From positions 62,001 to 126,000 of the forward strand of contig CAUYLG010075664.1 in the NCBI GenBank assembly GCA_963573385.1: 64,000 bases of DNA, given 5' to 3'. The notes under the pieces are model-generated. The model was not told the DNA's origin, ran no database searches, and saw only the letters and a program-made list of their open reading frames with translations. Below, in pieces: positions 12,851 to 25,023 of this stretch. Made by a program: the position numbers and the translations under genes. Source of the DNA: Cacajao melanocephalus (lineage: Eukaryota > Chordata > Mammalia > Primates > Pitheciidae). Position 1 is the stretch's first letter. Every line of letters begins with the position of its first letter.

Positions 12851-12974
12851 AAATTTATTTATTTGGTTAAGTTAGTGCAAATGTCTCTAGTTTTCTTTTT
12901 GGATTTCATGTAAAACTTTTGAAAATCTGATAGCCAGATACCGTATATAGAAATTCTCATATGAAAATAGTATT

Positions 12975-13965
12975 TACAGATCTTTTTAAAGTAATAGTAC
13001 ATGATTATGGATTTTGAAAACCTTTTTATTTTGAAATACTTTAAAATTAGCTGTAAAGTTATAAACATAATAAAGAGTGTTTCTGTACACTCTGCCTTCA
13101 TTTTCACCTAATGTGAGCATCTTACATAACCATGGCAAATTTGCCAAACTAATTAATTAACCTTGGTGCAATATATTAACTGAAGACTTTATTCAGAATT
13201 CACCACTTTTTCACTAATGTCTGTTTTCTGCTCCAGAGTCCCAAATTTTATTTAGTAGTCTAGTTTCCTTAGTCTTTGCCTATCCAATATTTTCTCAACC
13301 TTTTCTTATTTTTATGACTAACAGTTTTAATATTGACCAGTTATTTTGCAGATGATCCTTCAATTTGAGTTTGGTGCTTTCTTATGATTAGACTAGGGTT
13401 ACAGTTTTTTGAAATACAGCAGAAATACCAGGTTAAGGTGGTATCTTCCAGTTTTCTTCTCCATAAAGTTATTGCTTTTCCCTTTCACACCTATTCCTTG
13501 TAGCAAGTCCCTAAATCAAGTCCACATGTCAGAAGAGGGGAATTAAGCCATATCCCTACCCCAGGGGTGAGTAACTACATACATTATTTGCAATTATTCC
13601 ATAAGGATGTTTTGTCCCTTCTTCCTCATTTACTGTTTCATGATGGTATCATTTGCAAATTTGAACTCCAGAATATTTATTTCATACTTTGGGTTATAAC
13701 TCAATATTGTGTCATTACTCATTTTATTGCTCAAATCATCCCAACTTTGGCCATTGTTGGCTCATGTGTCCTTTTGACAATATCCATTCTCTAATTTATT
13801 TATTTTTTTTAGTAGTTTCTTACTTTCAAATATCACTAGATACTTTGGACTCATTTAGCCTTTTCTCTGCATATCAGCACACCCTAGAATAAGACATTTC
13901 TACTAGGAGCCCCCATGTTCTTTTCACAGGAGACTGGTATTTTGAAATCAAGACTATTTGAGTTT
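12975..13965 (-). mobile_element. Old L1M-type 3' UTR-like repeat
   Basis: A long repeat known from old L1 3' regions can be followed: 'tttgaaatactttaaaatta', 'cttacataaccatggcaaat', 'gactttattcagaattcacc', 'cttaaggtggtatct'-like text, 'ttgggttataactcaatatt', 'ccaactttggccattgttgg'. Orientation is inferred from how this repeat usually lies relative to L1. The open frames 13567-13794 and 13689-13892 fall inside it. Confidence 0.6.
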
Positions 13966-14227
13966 CAGTTTTTTCAGACTCACTCATTTAAGATAGTACA
14001 TTTTAAATAATACTATATATCATAAATATAGAAATATATCATTTACACGTATAATTTATAATGTATAAATTATAAAAATAAATATATAAAATTATATAGT
14101 GATAAATTATATAATTTACCATATATATTAGTAAATTAAACAAAATTTATTATATATAATTAAACTCTTTATGTGTTTGTATGTCTGTAGATAAATGTGT
14201 TTATATATGCATGTATGAATATGTGTG

Positions 14228-14285
14228 TTCATATATATATGTGCCTGTATATATATATATATATATATGTGTGTATATATATATA

Positions 14286-14328
<43 letters not shown>
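14228..14328. repeat. (TA)n/(TATG)n microsatellite
   Basis: Roughly 100 bp of TA repeats broken by three TGTG blocks. Long TA tracts unwind easily and are often length-variable. It directly precedes the L1 pair at 14345. Confidence 0.95.
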
Positions 14329-14331
<3 letters not shown>

Positions 14332-14344
14332 CCAAAAAAAAGTT

Positions 14345-15076
14345 TATTGAATGTAATTAGCATATTTTTTATGCTTTACGTACTGGGATACATATGCAGA
14401 ACATGCAGGTTTGTTACATAGGTATACATGTGCCATGGTGGTTTGCTGCACCCATCAACCCATCATATACATTAGGTATTTCTCCTAATGCTATCCCTCC
14501 TCTTGTCCTCCACCCCCAACAACCCTGACAGGCCCCATTGTGTGATGTTCCCCTCCCTATGCCCATATGTTCTCATTGTTCAGCTCCCACTTATGAGTGA
14601 GAACATGCAGTGTTTCTTTTTCTGTTCCTGTGTTTGCTGAGAATTATGGTTTCCAGCTTCATCCATGTCCCTGCAAAGGACATGAACTCATCCTTTTTTA
14701 CAGCTGCATAGTATTTTCTGGTGTATATGTGCCACATTTTCTTTATCCAGTCTGACATTGATGGGCATTTGGGTTGGTTCTAAGTCTTTGCTATTGAGAA
14801 TAGTGCTGCAGTAAACATACATGTGCATATGTCTTAATAGTAGAACAATTTATAATCCTTTTAGTATATGCACGGTAATGGGATTGCTGGGTCAAATGGT
14901 ATTTCTATTTCTAGATCCTTGAAGAATTGTCACACTGTATTCTACAATGGTTAAACAAATTTACACTCCCGCCAACAGTGTAAAAGTGTTCCTATTTCTC
15001 CACAGCCTCTCCAACGTCTGTTGTTTCCTGACTTTTTAATGATTGCCATTCTAACTGGTGTGAGATGTTATCTCAA
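14345..15076 (-). mobile_element. L1PA-type LINE 3' end, antisense, 5'-truncated
   Basis: Antisense primate L1 3' UTR and end of ORF2: 'tgccatggtggtttgctgca', 'cttatgagtgagaacatgca', 'ttccagcttcatccatgtcc', 'ttaatgattgccattctaac', 'tggtgtgagatgttatctca', where it stops abruptly. Divergence from the family is modest. It abuts a sense L1 end at 15077. Confidence 0.93.
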
Positions 15077-15345
15077 CTCAGAAACAGAAAGTCAAATAAT
15101 ACATGTTCTCACTTGGAAGTGGAGGTAAATAATGTATAAACATGGACATAGAGTGTGGGATAATAGACATTGGAAACTTGAATGCATGGGAAGGTGGAAT
15201 TGGAGAGAGGAATGAAAATTACTTAATGGGTACAATGTACATTATTTGGGTGATAGTTACACTAAAAGCCCAGATTTCATAGGTACACAATATACTCATG
15301 TAATAAAACTACACTTGTACTTCTTAAATTTATACAAAGAATAAA
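15077..15345 (+). mobile_element. L1 LINE 3' end, sense, short
   Basis: Sense L1 3' end: 'actcagaaacagaaagtcaa', 'tacatgttctcacttggaag', 'acttaatgggtacaatgtac', 'atactcatgtaataaaacta', then an A-rich end. It is more diverged than the antisense L1 on its left and overlaps the same part of the L1 consensus, so the two are separate copies. Confidence 0.85.
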
Positions 15346-15769
15346 ATAGAGACCAATAAAAAGCATCCAGTTCACAAGTTTTGTAATCTAAATGCTCTAA
15401 AAAAATAGAGAAGTCTCTCTCTTATTTTCAATAGGGAGAATTAAAACTTTTATTTTTAATTTGTATTTGCCTTTACAATTTACATATTAGTTAATTAAAT
15501 ACAGAAATAAATGCATGTACTAAAAGTGAAGTAAAATTGTCAGATTATGTATTAATTTATATAATATTTGAAAATGTGTACAAATATTTTAAAACAAATT
15601 ATTTTCGGTCTTTTCATTAATCATTCCTCTTCTAAATTAATGAATTGTTTATATGTTGTATAAATCTACATGAATTTTAACAATTTTTTTTGGTTCTAGT
15701 TTATCATCATTCATATTACATTTGTATTTATGATCATAGCTTTTAAGAAACTTTTAAGTTTAACTTTAA

Positions 15770-15771
<2 letters not shown>
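15346..15771. other. Unassigned AT-rich sequence
   Basis: Nothing recognisable. Confidence 0.5.
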
Positions 15772-15813
<42 letters not shown>

Positions 15814-15822
15814 TGTGTATGG
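15772..15822. repeat. (TG)n microsatellite
   Basis: About 50 bp of TG units with two TATG interruptions near the right end. Such tracts can adopt left-handed DNA and are often polymorphic. Confidence 0.97.
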
Positions 15823-16639
15823 AGACCATAACCCATATGAAATCATCCATTTTGATGCCTTAAAATTATGTCCAAGGGACTTTGAATTTTTGGGATGGAG
15901 GACCAAAAAATAAATAAATACAGTAAGGAACCCATTTGGAGAGCTTGGAGAAGGCTAGGGTATTGCAGCAGTGGACTATTTCAAGAGTGTGCAGTTGTTG
16001 AAATTTTGGTTTATGAGAGATTTCTTTGTAACACTATGCAAATTATCAACTTCCTCTAGCTTCTGTTGCTCTGCATTCTAGAATCAAGGAAATCCAAAGT
16101 GTGAAACCATTTCATTAATTTGAACATTCAAATAAAAAGAGAAAATTCTCTAAGTATGAAAATATTTTAAAAGTTAAACTACTGAAATGGCTTTTATATG
16201 CTAATTTGATTATTCATAGAGATAATTACAGAATACAACCAAACTACACATAAAAGAATGAAAATTAATGAATATTTTGGCTTATATGTCTATTAAAAGG
16301 TAGTAATTATGAAATACTAATGAAGAAATTTATAAATATATCAATTTAAAATTTAAAAAGCAACAGACTTTGAAAACTCATAGATTTTTGTTTTTAAAGA
16401 CTAACAAAAGTTTGTAGGAAAAATGAGGAAAAAAACTCCAGAATAATATAATTTTGGTGAAAATTTTAAATACAGAAAAGACAAATTTATAAGAATATAC
16501 TCTGAGGAAAACAGATTTTAAATTATTCATAAATCAACTATTTTATAAAAATTTAAAATAAATCAGTGATTTATAAAATTGTGAATGGACAATCTAATTT
16601 TTACACACTCCTAAAAGTAAAATAGAATAAATATTGAAA
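15823..16639. other. Unassigned AT-rich sequence
   Basis: Nothing recognisable beyond A/T-rich text. Confidence 0.5.
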
Positions 16640-17170
16640 AGTACATTTTTCTTATACCTTGTTTCACAATCACCCAGTTTTAGAGGTAATCATCATTACC
16701 ACTTTCTATGCACTGTTTCCTAGATGCTGTATACAATCACATATGTATGTAGATGCTTTTGTAAATAAGTATAATATATTCACTCATGTATTCTGCCTAT
16801 TAATGTATTGGTTTATATAGAAAGTCTTCATTTATATTGATGGCTGAAGATCATTTTTTGTGTGTGTTAAAATTTACATAAGTAATTATTGATTGACTTC
16901 TGGCTTTTTGCACATTTTTTGCTGTAACAAAAAGTAAAAAAAAAGATAAATATTGATCTTCTTAAATATGTATTATTATAGCTTTAACATAAATCCCTAG
17001 ATACATAATTGCTGGAGGAAAAGGAATACGCTTTTTAAATTTAATGGCTTTTTAGTTACTATTTTCCATTGTTATGATATGAGAGCAGTTTACACAATTA
17101 CCATTAATGGGTGTCTATTTTCCTAAGTCCGTACCAACACTGTATGCTAAAAGAAGTGATGTTTAAATCT
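16640..17170 (-). mobile_element. HAL1/L1ME-like LINE remnant, antisense
   Basis: The order resembles the antisense HAL1/L1ME 3' region: 'cacaatcacccagttttaga' with 'aatcatcattaccacttt', 'aaatccctagatacataatt', 'gctggaggaaaaggaatacg', and 'ccgtaccaacactgtatgct'. The remnant is heavily decayed. Confidence 0.45.
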
Positions 17171-17329
17171 TATAAATTAAGAAAAAATGTGTAATCATAT
17201 TTACAAAATATATTTTTGCATAGTAGTAGTAGCTTTTTATAAGTTTTAAAGGCATTAGTATACATTATTTTATTAACCATTTCTTCATACACTTAGCCAA
17301 ATTTTCAGTTGTATTCAAAGTACTTTTAT

Positions 17330-19796
17330 TGATTTGTGAATTTTTCCCAATATTCTATTTTGATACAATTCACATAACATAAAATTTACCATCTTAACAA
17401 TTTTCCAGTGTATTGTTCAATGGTATTAAATACATTCATACTATGCAGCATCACTACCATCCATCTCCATAACTCCTTTTATTATAAAACTGAAGCTTTA
17501 TACTCATTAAACAGTAATGCCCATTCCACCTGCTCCCACCATCTGGCAATCACCGTTCTACTTTCTGTCTCTATAATTTTCACGATTCAAGGTACCTCAT
17601 GTAAGTGGAATCACGTAATTGATTTCTGGGTGTGTATTACTGCCTTATTTCTCTTAGCATGATGTGCTCAAGCTTTATCCATGGGATAGCCTATGTCAGA
17701 ATCTCCTTTTTAAAGGTAGGCAGAATAATATTCCATTGTTTATATATGCCATATTTTGCTATCTATTCATATGTTAATAGGTAGTTGGGTTGCTTTCACA
17801 TTTCAGTTATTGTGAATAATGTTGCTATGAACAAATATCTACTTGAGCCTCTATTTTCAATTAAGTTAGGTGCATACCCAGAAGTAGAATTTCTGGGTTA
17901 CGTGGTAATTGTATTTTTAATTTCTTGAGGAACTACTATTCTGTTTTCCAAGGTGGCTGTACCACTTTACGTTCTTACGTGTGGTGCACAAGGAATCTGA
18001 TTTTTTCAGATCCTCACCACCACTTGTTATTCTCTGTTTTTTTCTTTTTCTTTCTTTTCTTTCTTTTTTGTTTTTGTTTTTTTGTTGTTGTTTTGTTTTG
18101 TTATAGTAACCATCCTAACTGGTATAAAGTGGTATTTCATTGTTGTTAAGATTTTTGTTTTCCTAATGATAGTGATGTTGGGTATCTTTTCATGTGCTTC
18201 TTGATCATTTGTATATCTTCTTTGGAGAAATGTCTGTGAAAGTGTTTTGCCCATTTTTGAATCAGTTTGCTTTTTTGTCACTAAATTTTAGAAGTTCTAC
18301 ATATATTCTGATAATTATACCTTATCAAATATATGATTTACAAATATTTTCTCTCATTCTGTAGATTGTCTTTTTCCTCTTTTGACATTGTTTTTGACAT
18401 AAAACATTTTTAAAATTGTTATGAAGTATAATTGGATTATTTTTTGTTGTTGCCTGTGCCTTTTGTGTCATACCCAAGAAATCCAGTGTTTTGAAGTTTT
18501 TGCCCTATGTTTTCTTCTAAGAATGTTATAGGTTTAGGTCTTACATTTGTGTTTTGGATGCATTTTGAGTTAATTTCATATATGGTATCAAGTAAGGGTT
18601 CAACTCCATTCTTTTGCATGTGGATATCCAGTTTCTTCAGCACAATTTGTTTAAAAGACTATCCTTTCTCTATTGAATGGTCTCATATATTGGAAAAAAA
18701 ATCTTCTTACTGTATATGTGAATGTTTATTTCCAGTATCTCCATTTTATTCCACTGGTTTGTATGTCTGTCTTTATGTCAGTAGCACGCAAATACTACAG
18801 CTTTGTAGTAAGTTTTGAAATCAGAAAATGTGAGTTCTCTAGCTTTGTTCTTCTTTTTCAAGATAACTTTGGTTATTTGGGGGTCCCTTGAGATGTCTCA
18901 TGAATTTTAGGTTAGGTTTTTCTTATTTCTGCAAAAAACAAACCATCATTGATTTTGACAGAGATTGCATTAAATCTGTATCACTCTGGGTAGGATTGAC
19001 ATATTAACAATATTGTCTTCCATGGGATGCATCTCCCTTCCTTTGTGCCCTCTTTAATTTCTTTCAGCAATGTTTTGTAGACTTTATTGTATGCATCTTT
19101 CAATTCCATGGTTAGCTTAGTTCTCTAAATATTTTATCTTCTTGATGCTACTGTAAATGAAATTGGCTTTAGAACTTTCTTTTTAGATTGTTCATCGTTA
19201 GTACATAAAAATGCATTTGATTTTGAGTGATGACTTTCTATCCTGCTACTTTGTTGAATTAATTCACTTGTTAGTTCTAATAGTTTATGTATGTGTGACA
19301 GTATGAAATCTCTGTGAACATATATCATGTTATTTTGTCCATTCCAATTTGCATGTATTTAATTTCTTTTTCTGGCTTAATTTCTCTGGCTAGACATTCA
19401 GTACTGTGTTGAATATAAGTGTTGAAAGTGGACATTCTTGCCTTGTTCCTAATCTTAGAAGTAAAACTTTCAGTATTTCACCATTTAGTGTAATGTTCAC
19501 TGTGGACTTTTTATATATGCTTGTATTATGTTGAGGTAGTTTCCTTCCATTCCTAGTATATTGAGTGTTTTCATCATGAAAGGCTGTAGACTTTTATCAA
19601 GTCCTTTCTCTATATCAATTGATATAATAATGTTTTTTTCATTATATTAAAGTGAGTTATTACATTGCTCATTTTATAGGTTACACCATCCTTGCATTTC
19701 AAAAATAAATCCCACTTGATCATGTATAATCTTTTAAATATACTGCTGAATTCAGTTTGTTAGTATTTCACTGAGAATTGTTGCATAGATATTCAC
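17330..19796 (-). mobile_element. L1M-type LINE, 3' part of a 5'-inverted copy, antisense
   Basis: A nearly continuous antisense L1 runs from the 3' UTR ('gatacaattcacataacata') through the C-terminal ORF2 region ('tggtataaagtggtatttca', 'cttctttggagaaatgtctg') to the reverse-transcriptase domain ('caaaaataaatcccacttga', 'aatatactgctgaattcagt'). ORF2 is destroyed by stops and indels; short frames such as 18507-18818 are debris. Its right edge meets sense L1 that lies further 5' in the consensus, the hallmark of twin priming. A pyrimidine-rich expansion sits inside at 18037-18101. Confidence 0.88.
18037..18101. repeat. T-rich (TTTC/TTTG) simple repeat inside L1
   Basis: A pyrimidine-rich run followed by TTTTG/TTG units replaces about 30 bases of L1 consensus. 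It is the source of phenylalanine-rich and lysine-rich frames on the two strands. Confidence 0.85.
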
Positions 19797-20768
19797 TCTA
19801 CCCAACAACAACAGCATACATATTCTTCTCAATTACACATGGAATATTTTCCAGGAGAGATCATTTATAAGCCGCAGAGTAAGTCTCAATAAATTTTAAA
19901 AATAGATACCATACAAAGTATCTTCTCTTACACCACTTAAAGTTAGAAATAAATAAAACAAGTAAAACTGAAAAATTCCCGAATGTGTTGAAATTACACA
20001 ACACACTGTTAAACAACTGATGAATCAAAGAATAAATCAACAAAGAAAGTTAGAAAATACTTAGAAATGAACAAAAATGAAACACAACATGTCAAAACTA
20101 ATGGTATTCAGTGAAAGTAGAAATGAGGGTGAACTTATAGCTATAAATGATTTTCTTTAAAAACATAAAAAACAGGAAAGATCTAAAATCAACAACCTAA
20201 CTTTCTATGTTAAGGAGCTAGAAAAAGAAGAACAAACTAAATACAAAGCTAAGGAAAGGAAGGAAATAATAAAGATTAGAGCAGAAATAAATGAAATAGA
20301 AAATAAGAAAAATGAAAGAGAATATCAATAAAAGCAAATGTTAGTTGTTAGAAAGGATCAACAAAATTTACAAACCTTTATCTAGAAGGACAATGGAAAA
20401 AATGGAGAAGGTTCAAATTACTAAAGTTAGAAATGAAAGTGGGAATGTTATCAAATATTTAGAAATAAAAAGGTTATGAAAGAGTGCTATGAATAATTGT
20501 ACATTAACAAAAAGGATAACCTGGATGAATTCAACAAATTGCTAGAAGCACAAAATGTATCAACACTAAACATAAAGAAATAGAAAAGCTGAATAAAACT
20601 AAAACAAGTAAGAAAGTAGAATCAGTAATCAAAAATCTTCCAACAAAGAAAAGCTCTGAACCTAATGGCTTTACTGATGAGCTACAGCAAACATAACTTA
20701 TATAAGCCCTTCTCAAACCTTTCCAAAATCTTGAAGAGGAAGAAACACTTCTTAACTCATTCTATGGT
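19797..20768 (+). mobile_element. L1 ORF2 segment, inverted 5' part of the same L1 copy
   Basis: Sense L1 ORF2 between the endonuclease and reverse transcriptase: 'acccaacaacaacagcatac', 'ctcaataaattttaaaaata', 'aactagaaa'-like text, 'aggaaataataaagattaga', 'gcagaaataaatgaaataga', 'ccaacaaagaaaagctctga', ending 'taactcattctatgg'. The next consensus bases downstream are found, in the opposite orientation, at the right end of the neighbouring antisense segment, with only a small gap. ORF2 is not open. Confidence 0.85.
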
Positions 20769-21049
20769 AGCTCTTTTTAAGTTAAATATTTGCCATTTAT
20801 TTCTAATATAAGCTGAATAATTTTTTTCCAGTTTTTCATATGTCCTTGAATGTTTATACATTTTAATTTAATTTTAGTATGTAATTCTTGTCATAAACAA
20901 GGTGGAAATAAAATATAACAAATATATATGTGTCTACCATGATGAGAAATTACATTACAAATATTTTTGGGGCCCTAGGTATACTTCCCAATCTCATTTA
21001 GGAATGCCATGATAATATTTAGTACTTTGTAAATCCATATGAATTATAA

Positions 21050-21290
21050 AATCAATTTTTTAAAGTTCAAGATTTTGGTTAAAATTGCTTAGAGTTTGCA
21101 TATCAATTTGGAGAGAACTGACATGTTTGTATTTTGATAAATGTTGATTGCATCCATGAATGTTGTATATTATACTTTTTGATTAGCTTTCTAAAATCCC
21201 TTTTAATAAAAATTTATAAAGTTCTCTAATGAAACCTTAGACATCTTTTCTTAGATTCATTTTTAGGAAATTCATTGTTCATACTTCTAA
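21050..21290 (-). mobile_element. Old L1/HAL1-like LINE fragment, antisense
   Basis: Antisense ORF2-like text: 'aaaattgcttagagtttgca', 'tcaatttggagagaactgac', 'tgttgattgcatccatgaat', 'cttagattcatttttagg'. A second short match ('agattcattcctagatgttt', 21834) to the same consensus spot occurs further right and may be another fragment. Confidence 0.55.
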
Positions 21291-23122
21291 ACATTATCTC
21301 GTTACAAAGCAAGTTAACCAACCTGCAGTGACTTTCCTGTATCAGCTGAAGTAGTGACGCATAGTTTGCCTGCCTCGTTTATGGATTCCAGCCTCCTCAC
21401 TGCTCTTCCATAACCATTTACCAGCTACTGAAGAGGCATATGCACGTGCATGCCTCCTTCTCCTTCTCAGGTGTCTTCCCTCGGTCAGTTTCTCCATGCC
21501 TGTACCAACCTGTAACTCTCTGTCTTAACTGTCATAATACTATCAGCCTTAACTTTTCTCCTCCTCCTCCTTTGAATGCTGCTATTCTTGCTATACTGCT
21601 CTTCCATTCTAAGTTTTATATCAATATGTTCACTTCTGGAAAAATCATTTTTGTGGTTTTGATTAAAACTTTTTACTTAATAGATGTGTGTTTTTTGTGA
21701 AATTTTATGTCTTTATGGTATTGAATTTTCCTCTCTTAAAACAGGCAATAATTACTCCAATTGTTTCTTCATTTTAAAAGTTCTCCAGTAAAATTTTATA
21801 ACTTTTTAATCTGTAGGTCTTCTAACCCTTTTTAGATTCATTCCTAGATGTTTTATAGTTTGTTGTTTTAGTAATTGAAACTGGGGACTTTATATGATGA
21901 GTTAAAAACATGTAAGTCATTTACTTGCTTCTGAGAAGAATAATATAGTCTTTCAGGACAGACTTTCTACTCAGAAAAGTTGGAGAAGGGAGAATGAATT
22001 TAGAAAGCTCTGTATTTAAAGCCTTCAGAGAGCTGTGACTTATGGTGAGGTCACTTACCAATTCTGGAACTGGCTAGAACCTTAGAACCTGGGCTTTATC
22101 AAACCAGAGAGCCACTATTTTAGGTTAAAAATCAAGAGAGAGTTATCAAACATAAGACTTGTTACATGTGCAATACACTTACTAAATTTGTAAGTCTTCT
22201 GAGTAGAATGCTAAAGAATTTAACCAAACTTCTACAAAATCCTATTAAAATTTTCTGCTGTCTCATGGCGGTTAGTAGTCAAACACTAGGAAGGGTCTGA
22301 GAACCATGAGAAGAATCAGAATCCTTTTTGGTAAGTTTATAGCAACAAGGCTTTACAGCTTTTTCTCTGAGGGTGTGTCCTTCTCCTGCCCCAAGGAGAG
22401 GCTGAGAATCCAGGCTTGCTCCCCAGCAGGGAACAAAGGAAGCAGCAGAGCTTTTGGGGATTAATGAAAAGCTGGAGGTTTGAGCAACATCAAACCCACA
22501 GACTGTCGCTACCTGGGACCTTTGCCAAATGTGAAGGAATCTCAAAATGGAAGGTTAAAGATCAAAACCAAAGAGATCTGTGAATCAGAACAAATTTCCT
22601 GCAAGCCCGAGTGTTGAAGAGACACTTGCCTGTGGGGGTCTCAACAGAGAATTTTAGAGTCATATTCTTAGAACAGAGGTGAGTCCAAGGTACACTGTGA
22701 TTAAAATTACACACCAACCTTAGCTCATTTGGGTCTGTGAAAAGATTAAGGTGTCCAGCCCATCTACTCTATTTACTTAGGAGAGGAAGATGTTAAAAAA
22801 AAAAAAAAGGAAAAATCCTAGGAATGTGAAATGAGAGAATCTTGTGACCAAAATCTAAGCAAAAATAACAGAACATAGATGAGAACCTACAGGAGATCAG
22901 CATATGAGCATGAGAGGCAGGAAACTAATCACTGTGTTGAAGAAAATAAGACTCCTGGAAGCTGACAACAAGGGCAGTGCAAAGTACACATCCTTCAATA
23001 AATACTGAATCAATTCAGAATAGCAACAAGAAAAAAAGAAAAAGAAAGATACAAAATCCCTCTCCTCGATGTTAACTTGAAGTCGAAAGATAACCAGACT
23101 TCAACATAGTTCCATTTTATAC
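21291..23122. other. Unassigned sequence, partly GC-richer
   Basis: The stretch 22270-22720 is less AT-rich and contains a good splice-donor-like site (GAG/GTGAGT, 22677-22685), but no exon frame or known repeat was recognised. The minus frame 22279-22545 (88 codons) has no recognisable domain. Old LINE 5' UTR or ERV internal sequence is possible. There is an A run at 22795-22808. Confidence 0.4.
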
Positions 23123-23148
23123 CAAAAAAAAAAAAAAAAAAAAAAAAA
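23123..23148. repeat. Poly(A) tract
   Basis: About 25 consecutive A. It could be the tail of a retroposed sequence ending just to its left, but no recognisable source or polyadenylation signal immediately precedes it. Confidence 0.9.
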
Positions 23149-23449
23149 CTACCACTGCAAACCTCACCAAATTCCAGCAAGCAATGTCTCACATGCCCAC
23201 CCATTCCATCCTGAGAAAACTAAGAAGAGATAAAGGAGTTGGCAATGGACCGAAGGCTGACCTCAAATTACTGTCAGATAGAGCAAGTGATCCCTGAGTC
23301 TGAAAATATTAAAATAAGTGTCCTGGTAGGTCAGAGTGTGTTCTGCAGGTAGGGGAATTAGGACTTGCCATTTGAAGTGACAATCATTTGAAATGTGTAG
23401 TTTCTGGGGGAGGAAAAAACAGCAAAAATGGAAAAAGAGATCATCCTTT
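23149..23449. other. Unassigned sequence upstream of an LTR
   Basis: No ERV polypurine tract, gag/pol/env similarity or other repeat could be recognised. Confidence 0.4.
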
Positions 23450-23891
23450 GACAATTGAATGGCATTAAATCAAGTTTAGCCTAAAGCTGCCTCCTTACAT
23501 ATTTTAAGTTCAGCCTAAAGGTTTCTCTGTACATTATGAACTATAACCTAAATTGAGGTGTAAGCAGACTGTAGCCTACTCTTGTGCCAATCACTGAGTT
23601 TTGGCCAGTCTAACGTGGCCGACTGTTCAAATCGTGTTCAAATAAGGCACACACAGAGCTGTACCCAACCTGGCTGTCTCTGCATCTCACTTCTGTTCTG
23701 TGTACATCACTTTCCTTTTTTCTGTCCAAAAAACTTCTTCTACCATGTGGCTATGCTGGCATTTCTGATCCTACTCTGCCGGGAGAAGCTGACAGATTTA
23801 AGAATTGTTCTTTGCTCAGTTAAACTCTTTTAAGTTTAATTCGGCGAAGGTGTGTTTTTCTTTTTTTGTTTTTTGTTTTTTGTTTTTAACA
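23450..23891 (+). mobile_element. ERV1-like LTR (MER4/MER61-type), probably solo
   Basis: The right half carries hallmarks of an ERV1 long terminal repeat: 'caaataaggcacacacagag', 'ctgtctctgcatctcacttc', 'ccatgtggctatgctggcat', then 'gttctttgctcagttaaact', a polyadenylation region, and the end 'taagtttaattcggcgaagg' followed by a T/G-rich tail and TTTTTAACA. Length of about 440 bp fits an LTR. No primer-binding site follows on the right and no internal ERV genes are seen on either side, which favours a solo LTR. The subfamily name is from memory. Confidence 0.7.
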
Positions 23892-25023
23892 GTGGTAAAG
23901 GGGAAAGAAGCAAAAGGAAAGGAACTTAAGGCTGTAGAAAAAACGAATAGCAAACTGCAAGAGGACACACAATTCCTCCCTCCACTACCAAGACAAACAG
24001 TCAAAAAGCTACCCACTAAACAGTTTGAACTTTACTGCCAGAACAGTGGGAAAAAGCCTAAACCATAAGAATTGGGAGAATTATCTAACACCACACATTT
24101 AGAAGGGTATGTTTCAGACCGAGCTTCATGAAAATCAAGTAATGACTGGAAAATTTTTTGCCAAAAGAAAGGAAATGGATATTTTAATAAGTAAACATCA
24201 AAACTGAAGTAGAAGCAGGGTCAAAAGTGGAAGACTGATGTGCAAAGGTTGTATGTGTGGCAAAGCTGAAATAAATCAACTGAGAAATGAAAGAGGAAAA
24301 GAGGAAGCTGGAGCAGCTCAATGATTGATATAGTTAATATGTGGGGAAAAGAATACCACTAACAATTGACACACCCGATAGTGAAAGGTTTAATAAGAGA
24401 AGAGAGACCAAGGATACTGAAAATGGCATAAGTACAGATGTAACAACTAGTACAAAAATAGAAATCTTTTTAAATGTCCCACATTAAAAAATTCAGTAAT
24501 CACCGGGATAATCGTTCCATCTAGTTCTATTGTTCTATTCTTAGTTTGGGGTGCATTTTCTCTTATCGCTCTGCTATATTTTTAACCCCTTCATCTCTAT
24601 CATGTGAATCATTCCCTGTAGTAAACAGCCATGCTTAAAATTTCCCCATATTAAAAAAGAAAAAACGGGGAAGATCTTTATATTTGCTAATGCCCTATTG
24701 TTCCTGGGTAGTTCTAAGATCATATTTGCTAGGCATTACCTGAATCTACAAGATGAGTTAAAGGGTTCTCCTTTGCATGGCCACAGCATGGTAGCATTTC
24801 AGGAGTCAGCACTGATGTGGTCAGGACCTTAAGCTCCAGAATTAGTTGTGCCATTTTCAGTCCTAACACCAGTACTGCAGGATGATACCAGGCTATTAAA
24901 ACCCTCTCCTTGTGCTTCTATCCTCTCATCTTAAAAAATGAGACCTACATCATATCATTCTTACAAAAAATACTATGTGATCAATATTGCTATTTTCCTT
25001 ATGACATTTATACTGCTGTATTG
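23892..25023. other. Unassigned sequence
   Basis: No gene or clear repeat. The plus frame 23805-24068 starts in the LTR and runs into lysine-rich sequence to its right; it has no recognisable domain. Confidence 0.45.

Noticed and set aside
19797..20768. Possible active L1 ORF2
   Set aside because: Only a fragment is present, inverted relative to the rest of the element and broken by stop codons.
23123..23148. Processed-pseudogene tail
   Set aside because: The poly(A) run has no polyadenylation signal close upstream and the sequence to its left matches no mRNA that I recognise; kept only as a simple repeat.
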